Source: DATCDR01 sp036510575
GTDB taxonomy: Bacteria; Actinomycetota; Acidimicrobiia; Acidimicrobiales; Bog-793
Direction of reading: 5' to 3'
Length of the DNA stretch: 33,625 nucleotides
NCBI GenBank assembly: GCA_036510575.1
Contig: DATCDR010000075.1
Location: 1-33,625 of the forward strand
Shown here: positions 15,769-24,921 of the stretch, in pieces
Numbering within the stretch: the first letter of the stretch is position 1
Layout of the letters: each line of letters begins with the position of its first letter
Made by a program: the position numbers and the translations under genes
Notes under the pieces: generated by a model
The model's database searches: none
The model's input: only the letters and a program-made list of their open reading frames with translations
Told to the model about the DNA's origin: nothing

Positions 15769-17163
15769 CTAGATCTCGACGAAGTCGATGTCGAGCAGTT
15801 CGGCGAGAATCCGCCAACGCTCGACGTGATCACCGAGATTGAGACAGAAGTGGTGGGTGCCACCGTGGCGAAGCCACTCCGTCAGGTACTTGCGCATTCC
15901 AGAATCTGGACGGAAGTGGAAGTACGGCATCTGCACGAGTGGAAGCTCTGGAGTGTCGAGAATCTCTCCGCGCGCGACGGCAAGGCAGTAATGCTCGCCT
16001 TCGAGGGCGATCAGGGTCGCCGTTGTAGCGATGCCTGGCTGGGCCGAGAAGACCGTCGTTGGAGGGTTGTCAAGGCCACCGATGCCAAGCGGTCGGTCGA
16101 CGAGCCGGATCGGACGGTCACTACGGGCGATACGCCAGTTGCCCTCACCCATGTGGCTAATGAGCACCGAGTCGAGCTCATAGTCCATCGCGTACATCTC
16201 GCTGAAGTGCGCGTCACCGATGAGGGTGTGGCTCGCACAGACAAGCACCGCTGCATTCGTATCGCCTTCGGCACCGTAGCCGTAGCCATCCGCCATCATG
16301 TTCGACGCAGCGAGCAGCGGTAGCTGTTTGAACCGCCCGTCTCTGCCGACAGGTTCGAAGTGCACGGAAAGGCCGTCGTAGCCGCCCCCGTCGATAATCT
16401 CGCGCAGCGCTATCTCGAATCGAATCGCATAGTCGTGATTCTCCACCGTCAGATTCGGGTCGACTTCAAACTGCGTGAAGTGTTGTGCGCGCATGGTCTC
16501 CACCGCTGACGGAGTGACCGTCTGTATTCGCGCGAAGACGTCCCCGAGGTTCTCGTTCACAACCGTCGGACCGAGCTTTCTAAGCAGCGCGGTCGCGTCG
16601 TATTGCACGTCTTCCATACCGTTCATCGGGTATCCAAAGAGCGCGATCTTCGTCCGCTTCAGCTTTGTCACGGTCTGGGCCGCTCGCGCCCACGACTCGA
16701 ACGCGAGGAGGAACTCTGGCGAGCGCCACTCCTCGGTGATTACCGAGTACGGAAGTCCCGCGCGGAGCATGGCGTTCGATTGGTCCTGAGCTCCGTGGAT
16801 TCCCTGGTTGTAGGTGAGGTCATCCATGGTCCAGCTCGCGGTGACGACAGGATCCGGCTGGATATTCGCGAGTAGCAACGGGAGTGGATTCTCCAGGAGA
16901 GCCCGCAGGGTCCTCATCGCCGGACCGTAGGTCAGCATCACGATCATGATGCCGTCGAGCTCTTTCGTGTTGAGGTCCTTCACGATCTCTTCGATGTCGT
17001 CGCGGTCGCGAGCGGGGCGAGTGAAGATGACGTCGGCAACAGGAGCGAGTTGCGCGCAAAGTGATCGCGAGAACTCCGCCTGATGCTCGGTGATTCGGGG
17101 GATCATCTCGTCGTACAGCTCCTGCATGATGCCGAGCATGCCGACGCGGGGTCGTTCGTTCAA
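15769..17163 (-). CDS. araA: L-arabinose isomerase family protein (divergent clade)
   Basis: About 464 residues; isomerises L-arabinose to L-ribulose. I start at TTG 17161-17163, because GGGGAGG lies nine bases upstream and the protein then opens NERPRVGMLGIMQELYDEM. A longer frame to 17244 adds a basic, non-conserved extension. Metal-site residues expected for the fold are visible: the glutamate of SVHFEPVGRDG, the glutamate of GYGAEGDTNAA, the histidine of VLISHMGEGNW and a C-terminal GGTHHFCLN. The sequence is clearly not of the E. coli AraA type in detail, for example LTYGPAMRTLRALLENPLPL at the substrate-cleft region. It fits the shorter, divergent arabinose-isomerase family seen next to araB and araD. 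It is flanked by araB (143 bp upstream) and araD (coupled), which supports the role. Confidence 0.88.
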   Translation of the reverse strand: MNERPRVGMLGIMQELYDEMIPRITEHQAEFSRSLCAQLAPVADVIFTRPARDRDDIEEIVKDLNTKELDGIMIVMLTYGPAMRTLRALLENPLPLLLANIQPDPVVTASWTMDDLTYNQGIHGAQDQSNAMLRAGLPYSVITEEWRSPEFLLAFESWARAAQTVTKLKRTKIALFGYPMNGMEDVQYDATALLRKLGPTVVNENLGDVFARIQTVTPSAVETMRAQHFTQFEVDPNLTVENHDYAIRFEIALREIIDGGGYDGLSVHFEPVGRDGRFKQLPLLAASNMMADGYGYGAEGDTNAAVLVCASHTLIGDAHFSEMYAMDYELDSVLISHMGEGNWRIARSDRPIRLVDRPLGIGGLDNPPTTVFSAQPGIATTATLIALEGEHYCLAVARGEILDTPELPLVQMPYFHFRPDSGMRKYLTEWLRHGGTHHFCLNLGDHVERWRILAELLDIDFVEI

Positions 17164-17306
17164 CTCGTCTCGCCTCCCCTTAGTACTACGCCGTCTTGGG
17201 GCAAGTACCATCCTCGTCCCCAATCTACTTCCGGCGCTCGCCAAGCTCCTCGTTCACGCTGGACGACTCGGCGTGCACGATCTCGGTGTTCGCCACCACA
17301 CCGGTC

Positions 17307-19028
17307 TCAGGACTCTCGTTCGTCGGGTGCGGCGTCGTGCGGCGCCAACGAAGAGCCGCGCCGAAGTCGTTTGAGGGTGTGAAGCCACTCCCCGTGGTCT
17401 CGTCCGAGCGCATCATGAAGGCCGCAGAATGCGGAGTAGACCGCGTCGTAGACCCCTTTGTTCGCAGCTCTCGGCTCGTAGCGGGCGGCGACAGCCGGTT
17501 TCAGCACGGTGACTGCCTCGAAGATATCGCCGAAGCCACCGCGCGACGACCCCGCAGCGAGCGCTCCAAAGAGCGCCGAACCACGTGCGGGAATCTGGCT
17601 GGATGCTGGAACCATCACACTCAGCCCCGTGATGTCAGCGAGGAGCTGCATCATGAGCGGGCTTCGCTCGGCGATGCCGCCACAAGCCACGATCTCATCG
17701 AGGGTTAGGCCGTGCTCGCGAAAGTTCTCGATGATTCGCCGGGTGCCGAAGGCCACGGACTCAAGAAGTGCCCGATAGATCTCCGATCTCGTGGTTGCGA
17801 GCGTCAGCCCGGCGATGACTCCAGAGAGGTCGGCGTCACCGAGAATGCTTCGATTCCCGCTCCACCAGTCGAGTACGACAAGGCCGCTCGATCCAGGAGC
17901 GAGTACCGCGGCCTCCGCGTCAAGAGCGACATGCCAGCTCTCCCCCGTGCTCGACGACGGCGCATCCAGCTCGAGGAGACGATCACCGAACCAGGCGAAC
18001 ATGTCGCCTACTGCGGCCTGTCCCGCCTCGTAGCCGAAGAAGCCGGGTATGAAACCGTCTTCTACGACACCGGTGATGCCCGGCATCTGTACCTCATGTT
18101 CGTCAAGCACGAGATCACAGATGGAGGTTCCGATGACCATTACGAATGGGCCGGGGCGTTGTACGCCGACCGCGGGAAGTGCGACGAAGGCATCGACGTT
18201 CCCGATCGCAACCGCTACGTCGGTGCTGAGCCCGAGTCTGTTGGCCATCTCGGGCGTGAGCGTGCCTGCCGAGGTTCCAGGTGGGAAGAACTCAGTACCT
18301 AGTTTCTCTGAGGGATCCGGGAAGCCTGGGTATGCCTCTTCGAAGAACTCTCGAGAAGGAAGGCCGGCGCCAGCCAACCAGCACGCCTTGTACCCTGCGG
18401 TCGAGCTCGCCCGCGAGAGCGAGCCCGTTAGCTGCCAGACGATCCAGTCGGTCGCTTCGACGAAGACGTCCATCGCATCGTAGAGAGGTCGATCGCGAAG
18501 CCACGTCTCGATGAGTTTGGGGAAGTACCACTCCGCGGAGAGACGTCCCCCGTATCGAGCAAGAAAGTGTTCACCGCGCCGGTGTGCCACCTCGTTCAGC
18601 CGGTCGGCGACCGGCTGCGCCGTGTGATGCTTCCAGAGCTTCACAAAGGAGAATGGATGATCACTCCATTCGCTGATGGCACACATCGGCGTTCCGTCGC
18701 GTGTTGTCGGCAAGACCGTACAGGCAGTGAAGTCCACGCCGATTCCGATGACCTCGCTAGCGCGCACATTTCCGTCAGCGAGCGCCTCGGGCACGCCTTG
18801 AAAGATGACGTCGAGGTAGTCCTGAGGAGCCTGTAGGGCGGTATCTGGCTCAAGTGGGACATCGTTTGTAGGCAGTCGCTGGTCGATGACGCCGTGCGCG
18901 TAACGAACCTCCCGCACAGCGATCTCTTCGCCGGTAGCGAGATCCAACAACAGCACGCGCCCTGACTCGGTCCCGAAGTCGATGCCGATACTTACTCGGC
19001 GCGTCGGCAAAGCACCTGAGCTACGCAT
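17307..19028 (-). CDS. araB: ribulokinase
   Basis: 573 residues, FGGY carbohydrate kinase; phosphorylates L-ribulose to L-ribulose 5-phosphate. It opens with the ATPase-fold strand SIGIDFGTESGRVLLLDL, whose FGTESGR is typical of ribulokinases. IGIGVDFTACTVLP, AEWYFPKLIETW, the catalytic-base region AIGNVDAFVALPAVG, VIGTSICDLVL, GFFGYEAGQAAVGDMFAWF and the C-terminal VACGGIAERSPLMMQLLADI follow in the expected order. Length agrees with AraB (about 560 residues) rather than xylulokinase (about 490). Its ATG overlaps the end of xylB by eight bases (ATGCGTAG), so it is translationally coupled to xylB. The 143-bp gap to araA contains a weak TTGGGG/CCCCAA inverted repeat (17196-17223). Confidence 0.93.
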   Translation of the reverse strand: MRSSGALPTRRVSIGIDFGTESGRVLLLDLATGEEIAVREVRYAHGVIDQRLPTNDVPLEPDTALQAPQDYLDVIFQGVPEALADGNVRASEVIGIGVDFTACTVLPTTRDGTPMCAISEWSDHPFSFVKLWKHHTAQPVADRLNEVAHRRGEHFLARYGGRLSAEWYFPKLIETWLRDRPLYDAMDVFVEATDWIVWQLTGSLSRASSTAGYKACWLAGAGLPSREFFEEAYPGFPDPSEKLGTEFFPPGTSAGTLTPEMANRLGLSTDVAVAIGNVDAFVALPAVGVQRPGPFVMVIGTSICDLVLDEHEVQMPGITGVVEDGFIPGFFGYEAGQAAVGDMFAWFGDRLLELDAPSSSTGESWHVALDAEAAVLAPGSSGLVVLDWWSGNRSILGDADLSGVIAGLTLATTRSEIYRALLESVAFGTRRIIENFREHGLTLDEIVACGGIAERSPLMMQLLADITGLSVMVPASSQIPARGSALFGALAAGSSRGGFGDIFEAVTVLKPAVAARYEPRAANKGVYDAVYSAFCGLHDALGRDHGEWLHTLKRLRRGSSLAPHDAAPDERES

Positions 19029-20541
19029 TGCTTACATCGCCGAGTCCTGGTCGATTGCGCGCCGGCTTGTGGTCGATCGAATGTCCGGGAATATCGGCGG
19101 TGAGGTCGGCAACCTCTCGGTACCTCGCACGCACCGAGTCAAGCGATGGGCTTTCGTAGGTCCTGGACGCGGTGGTCTGCCAAGTGGGAGGCGCCGGCGT
19201 GCCACGAAGTATCCAGGCAGCCTGTCTCGCTGCGCCGATCGCCACGTGCTCAGCTGGCTCGGCGACGACGACCGGGCGTCCGAAAATACCCGGCGCGATC
19301 TGGCGAACCGCTTCGGATCGACTGGCACCGCCGATCAATATGACCCGGTCGACCCGGACCCCGTTTGCAAGGAGCGCATCGAGTCCCGCCGCAAGGCCGC
19401 AAAGCATTCCCTCGAATGCGGCCCGGGCAAGATTTTCCGGCGTCCATGACGAGAGCCGGAGCCCGTGTATCGCCCCAGTCGCGAACGGTCGGTTCGGTGT
19501 GCGCTCGCCCTCTAGGTACGGGACGACGACAAGGCCGTCCGCTCCCGGTGCGGTCGCGAGCGCCATCGCGGACAGCGCGTCGAGGTTAACTCCGAGAAGC
19601 GTCGCCGTGGAATCGAGGACCCGCGCGGCGTTCATGGTGCAAACGAGCGGCAAAAAGCGACCCGTAGCGTCGGCGAAGCCGGCGATTATTCCGCTGGGGT
19701 CGTTGGTGGGCTGGTCGCAGACGGCAAAGACGGTGCCAGAGGTACCGACGGAGATGATCACGTCGCCGGGCGTGGCGCCGACACCGAGCGCGGCTCCCGC
19801 GTTGTCTCCTGAGCCACATCCGAGCACCTGACCCGAAAGCGAGCGTCCGGCGCTCTCAGCGGGGCCGAGCAGCAGTGGGAGATCAGGCGTGTGCCCGAAG
19901 GCCTGGCGAAGGAGATCGAGTCGATAGCTGCCGCTCGTTGGTGAGAAATATCCCGTACCACTCGCCTCGCTCCGATCGGTCGCGAGCGCACCGTCTCCCC
20001 TGGCTCGTCCCTGTGGCGCACCGGCGAGCTGCCACGTGATCCAGTCGTGGGGAAGACAGACGGTCGCCGTCCGGGCGGCATTCGCTGGTTCGTTCGCTAG
20101 GAGCCATCGCAGTTTGGTGATCGTGAACGATGCCACCGGAACGCTGCCAATCGCGTCCGCCCAGGCCCGGCCACCGAGATCCGGGCCGCCAAGTTCATCC
20201 ACGAGCTGAGCCGAGGCGGTGCCGGATCGGGTGTCGTTCCAAAGCAGTGCCGGGCGGACGACATCGCCGCGCTCGTCTAGGCAGACCATGCCGTGCTGTT
20301 GTGCCCCGACAGAGATGGCATCGACGTCGTCGAGCCCTCCCGCTCGCGAGATGGCGGTCTCGAGGGCTGTCATCCAGGCATGCGGGTCCACCTCGGTTCC
20401 TGGAGGGTGTAAAGCGGATCCGGATCGGAGCACTGCCCCGGTCGCTTCGTCGCAGATGACGATCTTGCTCGATTGAGTGGAGGAGTCGATGCCAGCGACG
20501 AGGCTCACTGATCTCGAGTCGGAGTCGTCGGTAGCGAACAC
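19021..20541 (-). CDS. xylB: xylulokinase
   Basis: 506 residues, FGGY kinase; phosphorylates D-xylulose to D-xylulose 5-phosphate, the intermediate shared with the arabinose branch. Visible features: LVAGIDSSTQSSKIV, ISVGAQQHGMVCLDE and WNDTRSGTASAQL as in xylulokinases, KLRWLLANEP, the catalytic aspartate in GCGSGDNAGAALG, SVGTSGTVFAV, PYLEGERTPNRP and the C-terminal ILIGGASRSEAVRQIAPGIF. The GTG start at 20539-20541 lies 21 bp after the xylA stop and has no clear ribosome binding site; an internal GTG (VSLVAGID) is possible. The start is therefore less certain than the function. The stop overlaps araB. Confidence 0.93.
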   Translation of the reverse strand: MFATDDSDSRSVSLVAGIDSSTQSSKIVICDEATGAVLRSGSALHPPGTEVDPHAWMTALETAISRAGGLDDVDAISVGAQQHGMVCLDERGDVVRPALLWNDTRSGTASAQLVDELGGPDLGGRAWADAIGSVPVASFTITKLRWLLANEPANAARTATVCLPHDWITWQLAGAPQGRARGDGALATDRSEASGTGYFSPTSGSYRLDLLRQAFGHTPDLPLLLGPAESAGRSLSGQVLGCGSGDNAGAALGVGATPGDVIISVGTSGTVFAVCDQPTNDPSGIIAGFADATGRFLPLVCTMNAARVLDSTATLLGVNLDALSAMALATAPGADGLVVVPYLEGERTPNRPFATGAIHGLRLSSWTPENLARAAFEGMLCGLAAGLDALLANGVRVDRVILIGGASRSEAVRQIAPGIFGRPVVVAEPAEHVAIGAARQAAWILRGTPAPPTWQTTASRTYESPSLDSVRARYREVADLTADIPGHSIDHKPARNRPGLGDVSNA

Positions 20542-20562
20542 GCATGCACGTCGAGCAACGTT

Positions 20563-21747
20563 CTAGCGAGCGCCGAGAATGTGCTCAATCGCCAGTTGGT
20601 CGAGGTGAACCATGCCGTAGCCCTTGTTCGCAGCGGCGTCGACGTCGTAGCGCTCAAACGACGTCTGGTCGCCGCGAAGTTGCGCTGCTGTCTCACCCGC
20701 GCCAAGCGTGGGCTCGGCGAGCTCGTCGACTTGGCTCGCATGCAGCGCGGCTTGTACCTCTGGATCGGCACGGAAGGCCTTTGCGCGCTCTTTCAAGAGG
20801 AGGTAGGTCTGCATATTTGACGACGCAGCAGTCCACACACCTTCGACGTCCTCGGTCCTAAGGGGCTTGAAATCAAAATGACGCGGTCCGTCGTATGCGG
20901 GCCCTCCATTCGGGCCACCATTTTCGAGGAGATCCACCAGACCAAATGCGTTCAGGAGGTCGCCATGGCCAAAGACGAGATCCTGGTCGTACTTCGGGCC
21001 TCGTTGACCGTTGAGGTCGATATGGAACAGCTTTCCTTGCCAAAGGGCCTGGGAGATGCTGTGCACGAAGTTCATCCCGGCCATCTGCTCATGCCCGACC
21101 TCCGGATTGACACCGACCATCTCGCGGTGTTCGAGCGTAGAGATGAACGCCAAAGCGCTCCCCACCGTTGGCAAGATGATGTCGCCTCGAGGTTCGTTGG
21201 GCTTGGGTTCGATTGCGAACCGGATCGAGTAGCCCTGATCGAGGCAGTACTGAGCAAGCAGGTCAATGCCCTCGCGGTAGCGATCAAGCGCCGCTCGTAC
21301 GTCCTTGCCCGCATCGCTCTCCGAGCCCTCGCGTCCGCCCCAAAAGACATAGGTCGGCGCACCGAGTTCTGCGGCAAGGTCCAGGTTCCTCATCACCTTT
21401 CGAAGCGCATAGCGACGGACGCCACGATCGTTCGCCGTGAAGGCACCCTCTTTGAACATCGGGTGCGTAAACAGGTTCGTGGTCATCATCGCCACCACGA
21501 TGTCAGCGGCATCCGCCGCGACTCGAAAGCGCTTGATCAGCCGCTCGCGCTCGGTCTCGTCACTGCCAAAGGGAATCAGGTCGTCGTCGTGGAAGGAGAC
21601 CCCCCAGGCGCCGAGCTCTCCAAGCCGTGAGACCGAGACAACCGGATCGAGAGGAGGCCGCGTGGCGTCGCCGAAGGTGTCTCGGGCCTGCCAGCCAATT
21701 GTCCATAATCCGAAGGAAAACTTGTCCTGCTTCGTTGGCTCAATCAT
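20563..21747 (-). CDS. xylA: xylose isomerase (actinobacterial short type)
   Basis: 394 residues, TIM barrel; converts D-xylose to D-xylulose using two divalent metals. It resembles the ~388-residue Streptomyces class. Features: catalytic His53 in VSFHDDDLIPFG, TTNLFTHPMFKEGAFTANDR, VFWGGREGSE, IEPKPNEPRGD (metal Glu and catalytic Lys), VNPEVGHEQMAGMNF (metal Glu and His), the metal-2 cluster LFHIDLNGQRGPKYDQDLVF, and HFDFKPLRTED (metal Asp). AAAGGG lies eight bases before ATG 21745-21747. It is preceded by the aldo/keto reductase (87 bp) and followed by xylB (21 bp), making a coherent pentose-catabolic run. Confidence 0.96.
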   Translation of the reverse strand: MIEPTKQDKFSFGLWTIGWQARDTFGDATRPPLDPVVSVSRLGELGAWGVSFHDDDLIPFGSDETERERLIKRFRVAADAADIVVAMMTTNLFTHPMFKEGAFTANDRGVRRYALRKVMRNLDLAAELGAPTYVFWGGREGSESDAGKDVRAALDRYREGIDLLAQYCLDQGYSIRFAIEPKPNEPRGDIILPTVGSALAFISTLEHREMVGVNPEVGHEQMAGMNFVHSISQALWQGKLFHIDLNGQRGPKYDQDLVFGHGDLLNAFGLVDLLENGGPNGGPAYDGPRHFDFKPLRTEDVEGVWTAASSNMQTYLLLKERAKAFRADPEVQAALHASQVDELAEPTLGAGETAAQLRGDQTSFERYDVDAAANKGYGMVHLDQLAIEHILGAR

Positions 21748-21834
21748 CTATGCGCCCTTTCAGCTCATGTGGTGGTGCCAAAACCCCTTTGCGACGCTTC
21801 GTTCTGCCCTCGGCGGCGGTGGTGCTCAGCGACC

Positions 21835-22887
21835 TCAGGCGCGAGACGGTGCCAGAAGGGACTTGTCGGCTTCGCTCAGACGCTCTGACGCGGAGGCCGC
21901 CTGGTGCCAGTACGGGTAGATCAACGGCATCGCGCTTACCGTGTCGAGTCGCGATCGTTCGGACTCGTCGAGCTTTAGATCCGCCGCTGCAATGTTGTCG
22001 AGTAGTTGCTCCTCGGTGCGAGCCCCGAAGATCACAGAAGACACAGCCGGTTTGCCGAGAATGTACGCCAGCGCGACCTGAGCGGGCGAGACCCCTCGAC
22101 CGCTCGCGACGTCGATCAGCACGTCGATGATGTCGAACATTCGCTCTTTGTCGTACACAGGTGGCTCACCCCACTCGGTCGCCATCCGGGAGCCTTCCGG
22201 CGGCTCGACGCCGCGCCGGAGTTTGCCGGAGAGGATGCCTCCCGCGAGCGGGCTCCAGACAAGAATCCCCATCCCTGAATCGATCGAGAGCGGAACGAGC
22301 TCGTATTCGGCCTCTCGGTTCAACAAGGAGTAGTAAATCTGCTGTGTGACATATCGCTGAAGTCCTCTCCGCTCAGAGATGCCGAGCGCCTTCATGACAT
22401 GCCACGCGGAGTGGTTCGACACCCCGACGTAGCGGACCTTTCCCTGACTCACGAGGGTGTCGAGCGCGTCCAGGGTCTCTTCCATCGGGGTCACGCCATC
22501 TCGCTGATGCACCTGGTACAGATCGATGTAATCGGTCTGTAGGCGCCGAAGGCTCGCCTCGCAGGCTTGTAGGAGATACCTGCGGGAAAGTCCGGCATCG
22601 TTTTGACCGCTCCCCATCGCAAAGCGCGCCTTGGTAGCGAGAACGATGTCGTCACGCCGCCCTAGGAGTACTTCGCCAACGATCTCCTCTGAACGACCGG
22701 CGGAGTAGACGTCAGCGGTGTCGATGAAATTGATCCCACCTTCGATGCCGATGTCGACGATCCGACGAGCCTCATCGACCTCAGTTGTTCCCACGTAGGA
22801 GAACTTTCCCTGACCACCAAAGGTCATGGTCCCAAGGGTGAGCGCCGAGACTCGAAGCCCCGTATAGCCGAGCTGGCGGTACTCCAT
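21835..22887 (-). CDS. aldo/keto reductase
   Basis: 350 residues, TIM-barrel NAD(P)H-dependent oxidoreductase. The tetrad is visible: Asp in INFIDTADVYSAG, Tyr in the same stretch, Lys in VLATKARFAMG and His in DLYQVHQRDGV. The C-terminal cofactor region has VSSVIFGARTEEQLLDNIAA. It resembles the YghZ/Tas-like 'EYRQLGYTGLRVSALTLGT' group. AGAGGAGG seven bases before ATG fixes the start. Its position between the sugar transporter and xylA suggests it acts on the imported sugar or a by-product (for example pentose to pentitol, or sugar-lactone chemistry), but that is inference from context; this group acts on many aldehydes. Confidence 0.88.
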   Translation of the reverse strand: MEYRQLGYTGLRVSALTLGTMTFGGQGKFSYVGTTEVDEARRIVDIGIEGGINFIDTADVYSAGRSEEIVGEVLLGRRDDIVLATKARFAMGSGQNDAGLSRRYLLQACEASLRRLQTDYIDLYQVHQRDGVTPMEETLDALDTLVSQGKVRYVGVSNHSAWHVMKALGISERRGLQRYVTQQIYYSLLNREAEYELVPLSIDSGMGILVWSPLAGGILSGKLRRGVEPPEGSRMATEWGEPPVYDKERMFDIIDVLIDVASGRGVSPAQVALAYILGKPAVSSVIFGARTEEQLLDNIAAADLKLDESERSRLDTVSAMPLIYPYWHQAASASERLSEADKSLLAPSRA

Positions 22888-23005
22888 CTAGGTGCCTCCT
22901 CTAGGTGCGGCGAGCGAAAGTGCAACGGTCCCGTCAACTTCGACGTAGCGGCCTCGCAGCTTGAGCGTAGGCGCGAGAGTCGAACGCGAATCGCGCGTGT
23001 TGGGC

Positions 23006-23845
23006 CTAAGGAGAGCTCTGTTGCTCGGCCTCAACGCGTCGGCGAAAGTCCGCAACCATCAGATCGGTGAGCTCATCTAGGGACGTATCCGAAGTGTTCT
23101 GATCGAGAACGATCCGGCCATCTTGGAGCACGTTCAGGCGGTCACAGAGCTCGAAGAGGTGCGTGTAGTTATGGTCGATGATGAGCATCGAAATTCCATG
23201 GTTTCGTGACAGGTCTTTCACGAGTTCGATAACGAGCGCGGACTCCTTAGCGCCCATTGCTGCCAGTGGCTCGTCGAGTAGCAGGACCTTATTTGTCGAC
23301 TGCGTCGCTCGTGCGAGTGCCACTGCTTGACGCTGTCCGCCGGAGAGCTTCTCCACGAGCGCCTCGACGCTCGGAATATCGATCCTGATCTCCGCGAGGT
23401 GCTGACGAGCCAACTCCTTCATCTTCTTATTCGAGAGCCAACCGATCTTCCCGAATCTCGTGATCTCCCGATTCAGGAAGAGGTTCTCGTAGACGCTCAG
23501 GGCCGGAACGAGCGCCAAATCCTGATAGACGGTCTCGATGCCAGCACGACGGGCTTCTCTCACCGAATGGAAGTCGACGGGCTTCTCGTCAAGGAAGATC
23601 TGTCCTTCGTCTTGGTGCTGAAAGCCAGCGAGAATCTTGACGAAGGTGCTCTTGCCGCTACCGTTGTCGCCTACCAGGCCGAGCACTTCGCCGCGCTTGA
23701 TGTGAAGGTCAATCCCCCGAAGGGCGATGAGGGGCCCGAATCGCTTCGTGATTCCCTCAGTTCGAAGGACCAGATCTGCAGGCGAGATGATAGGTGCTTT
23801 GGCAGCGGCTGCCTCGAGTGGGTCGATGCTTGGGTCGATGCTCAT
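23006..23845 (-). CDS. sugar ABC transporter ATP-binding subunit (single-domain)
   Basis: 279 residues with one ABC domain: Walker A GDNGSGKSTFVKIL, Q-loop region VYQDLALVPALSVYENLFL, signature LSGGQRQAVALARA, Walker B VLLLDEPLAAMG and H-loop LIIDHNY. The opening 'ITKRFGPLIALRGIDLHIKR' and the ENLFLNRE segment place it in the ribose/xylose (CUT2) class. CUT2 ATPases such as RbsA and XylG are usually tandem duplicates of ~500 residues; this is the FrcA-like single-domain form, so two copies would form the dimer. It overlaps the permease gene by four bases (ATGA). It powers import of the sugar delivered by the Tat-exported binding protein. Confidence 0.93.
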   Translation of the reverse strand: MSIDPSIDPLEAAAAKAPIISPADLVLRTEGITKRFGPLIALRGIDLHIKRGEVLGLVGDNGSGKSTFVKILAGFQHQDEGQIFLDEKPVDFHSVREARRAGIETVYQDLALVPALSVYENLFLNREITRFGKIGWLSNKKMKELARQHLAEIRIDIPSVEALVEKLSGGQRQAVALARATQSTNKVLLLDEPLAAMGAKESALVIELVKDLSRNHGISMLIIDHNYTHLFELCDRLNVLQDGRIVLDQNTSDTSLDELTDLMVADFRRRVEAEQQSSP

Positions 23846-24867
23846 GAGGGGCTCGCCGAGGTTGCGCGACCGATCTGTACATTCACTGCCATGGCCAACA
23901 AGATAACGGCGCCTTCAACGAGGATGAACCAGTTGGCACTCACACCGATGAGGTTGAAGCCATCTTCGAGGACGCCAAGGACGATGGCACCGATGAGTGT
24001 CCCGAGCACCGTTGCCTTTCCGCCCGTAAGAGCAGTTCCTCCGATGACGGCGGCCGATACACCGCTCAACATCTCCGTCAGCCCCGGAGCCGCCGGATCC
24101 AGGCTGCCGATACGGATCGAGTCGAAGATTCCGATAATGCCGGAGATCAGGGCGATGATGATAAAGCACATGATTTTGATGGTCCGGACAGGTATGCCTG
24201 CCTCTTCTGCGCCGAGCTGGTTGCCGCCGGTCGCGGTGATGTGGACTCCAAACGCGGTCCCCTTCAACATCGCCCACACGAGCAGCACGACAATGAGCGC
24301 GCACGCAGGCTCTGACCAGTTCGAGATGCCGACCCAGGCGCCGAACTTGCCTGTCGTGCCGACCATGTCAGTCTGGATGTCGTTCGAGCCAATGAGCACG
24401 AAGCCGGCGAGCACGTAGTTCGTGCCGAGCGTGGCCACGAACGACGGAACTCTTAACCAGACGGTTAGCCCGCCGTTGACGGCTCCGATGGCGATGCAGC
24501 CCAAAAGGGAGATCGCGATGCCCCATCCGAGGGGCACGCTGTGCTGGTGAAGGAGCACCACGAACCAAGGCGCGGTGAGAAAGACCTGCCCTGCGGAGAG
24601 ATCAATTTCGGCGAGGTCGAGCAAGAGCACTTCGCCAGCGCCGATAACCGCGATCGGCGCGACGTACTGCAGCATCGTGACGACGTTCGCGTAGGAGTAG
24701 AACGCTGAGTTTCTTATAGAGAAATACGCCAACAAGATGACGAGGACGACGGCAATGGTCGTCTCTGGTCGACGAAAGAGGACGTTGGTGACGCGGCGCG
24801 CCCTCCCCTGCTCCGCGTATCGCGAAACCGGGGAGGGCTCCGACCCCTCAGGAGGCGCCGTGATCAT
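23842..24867 (-). CDS. sugar ABC transporter permease (RbsC/XylH-like)
   Basis: 341 residues, BPD_transp_2 family, about nine or ten transmembrane helices. Family marks include LLDLAEIDLSAGQVFL after helix 2, GAVNGGLTVWLRVPSFVATL, the cytoplasmic coupling-loop segment HITATGGNQLGAEEAGIPV, and the C-terminal GGTALTGGKATVLGTLIGA. These are the signatures of CUT2 permeases for pentoses, ribose and inositol; the exact sugar cannot be read off, but its neighbours suggest xylose and/or arabinose. The start at ATG 24865-24867 has only a weak AGAAGACG upstream. The preceding 54-bp gap carries a 16-bp tandem duplication. Confidence 0.93.
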   Translation of the reverse strand: MITAPPEGSEPSPVSRYAEQGRARRVTNVLFRRPETTIAVVLVILLAYFSIRNSAFYSYANVVTMLQYVAPIAVIGAGEVLLLDLAEIDLSAGQVFLTAPWFVVLLHQHSVPLGWGIAISLLGCIAIGAVNGGLTVWLRVPSFVATLGTNYVLAGFVLIGSNDIQTDMVGTTGKFGAWVGISNWSEPACALIVVLLVWAMLKGTAFGVHITATGGNQLGAEEAGIPVRTIKIMCFIIIALISGIIGIFDSIRIGSLDPAAPGLTEMLSGVSAAVIGGTALTGGKATVLGTLIGAIVLGVLEDGFNLIGVSANWFILVEGAVILLAMAVNVQIGRATSASPS

Positions 24868-24879
24868 GTCGTCTTCTGC

Positions 24880-24909
24880 TTTGCCTGTTCAGCTCTTTGC
24901 CTGTTCAGC
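24880..24909 (-). repeat. 16-bp-period tandem duplication in binding-protein/permease gap
   Basis: TTTGCCTGTTCAGC occurs twice (24880-24893 and 24896-24909) with a period of 16 bp, between the binding-protein stop and the permease start. It lies in the leader of the permease coding region, 12 bp or more from its ATG. It could change the spacing or folding of the intercistronic mRNA. Confidence 0.85.
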
Positions 24910-24921
24910 GGAAACGGGCGG

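Noticed and set aside
18982..19831. Rightward open frames opposite xylB and araB
   Set aside because: Antisense shadows of two well-supported kinases, a common effect of high GC content.
22888..23005. Possible second operator between ABC ATPase and aldo/keto reductase genes
   Set aside because: Contains GCGAAAGTGC and GC-rich pseudo-palindromes (CGCGAATCGCG), but no GAAA-C-TTTC match; probably only an intercistronic gap.
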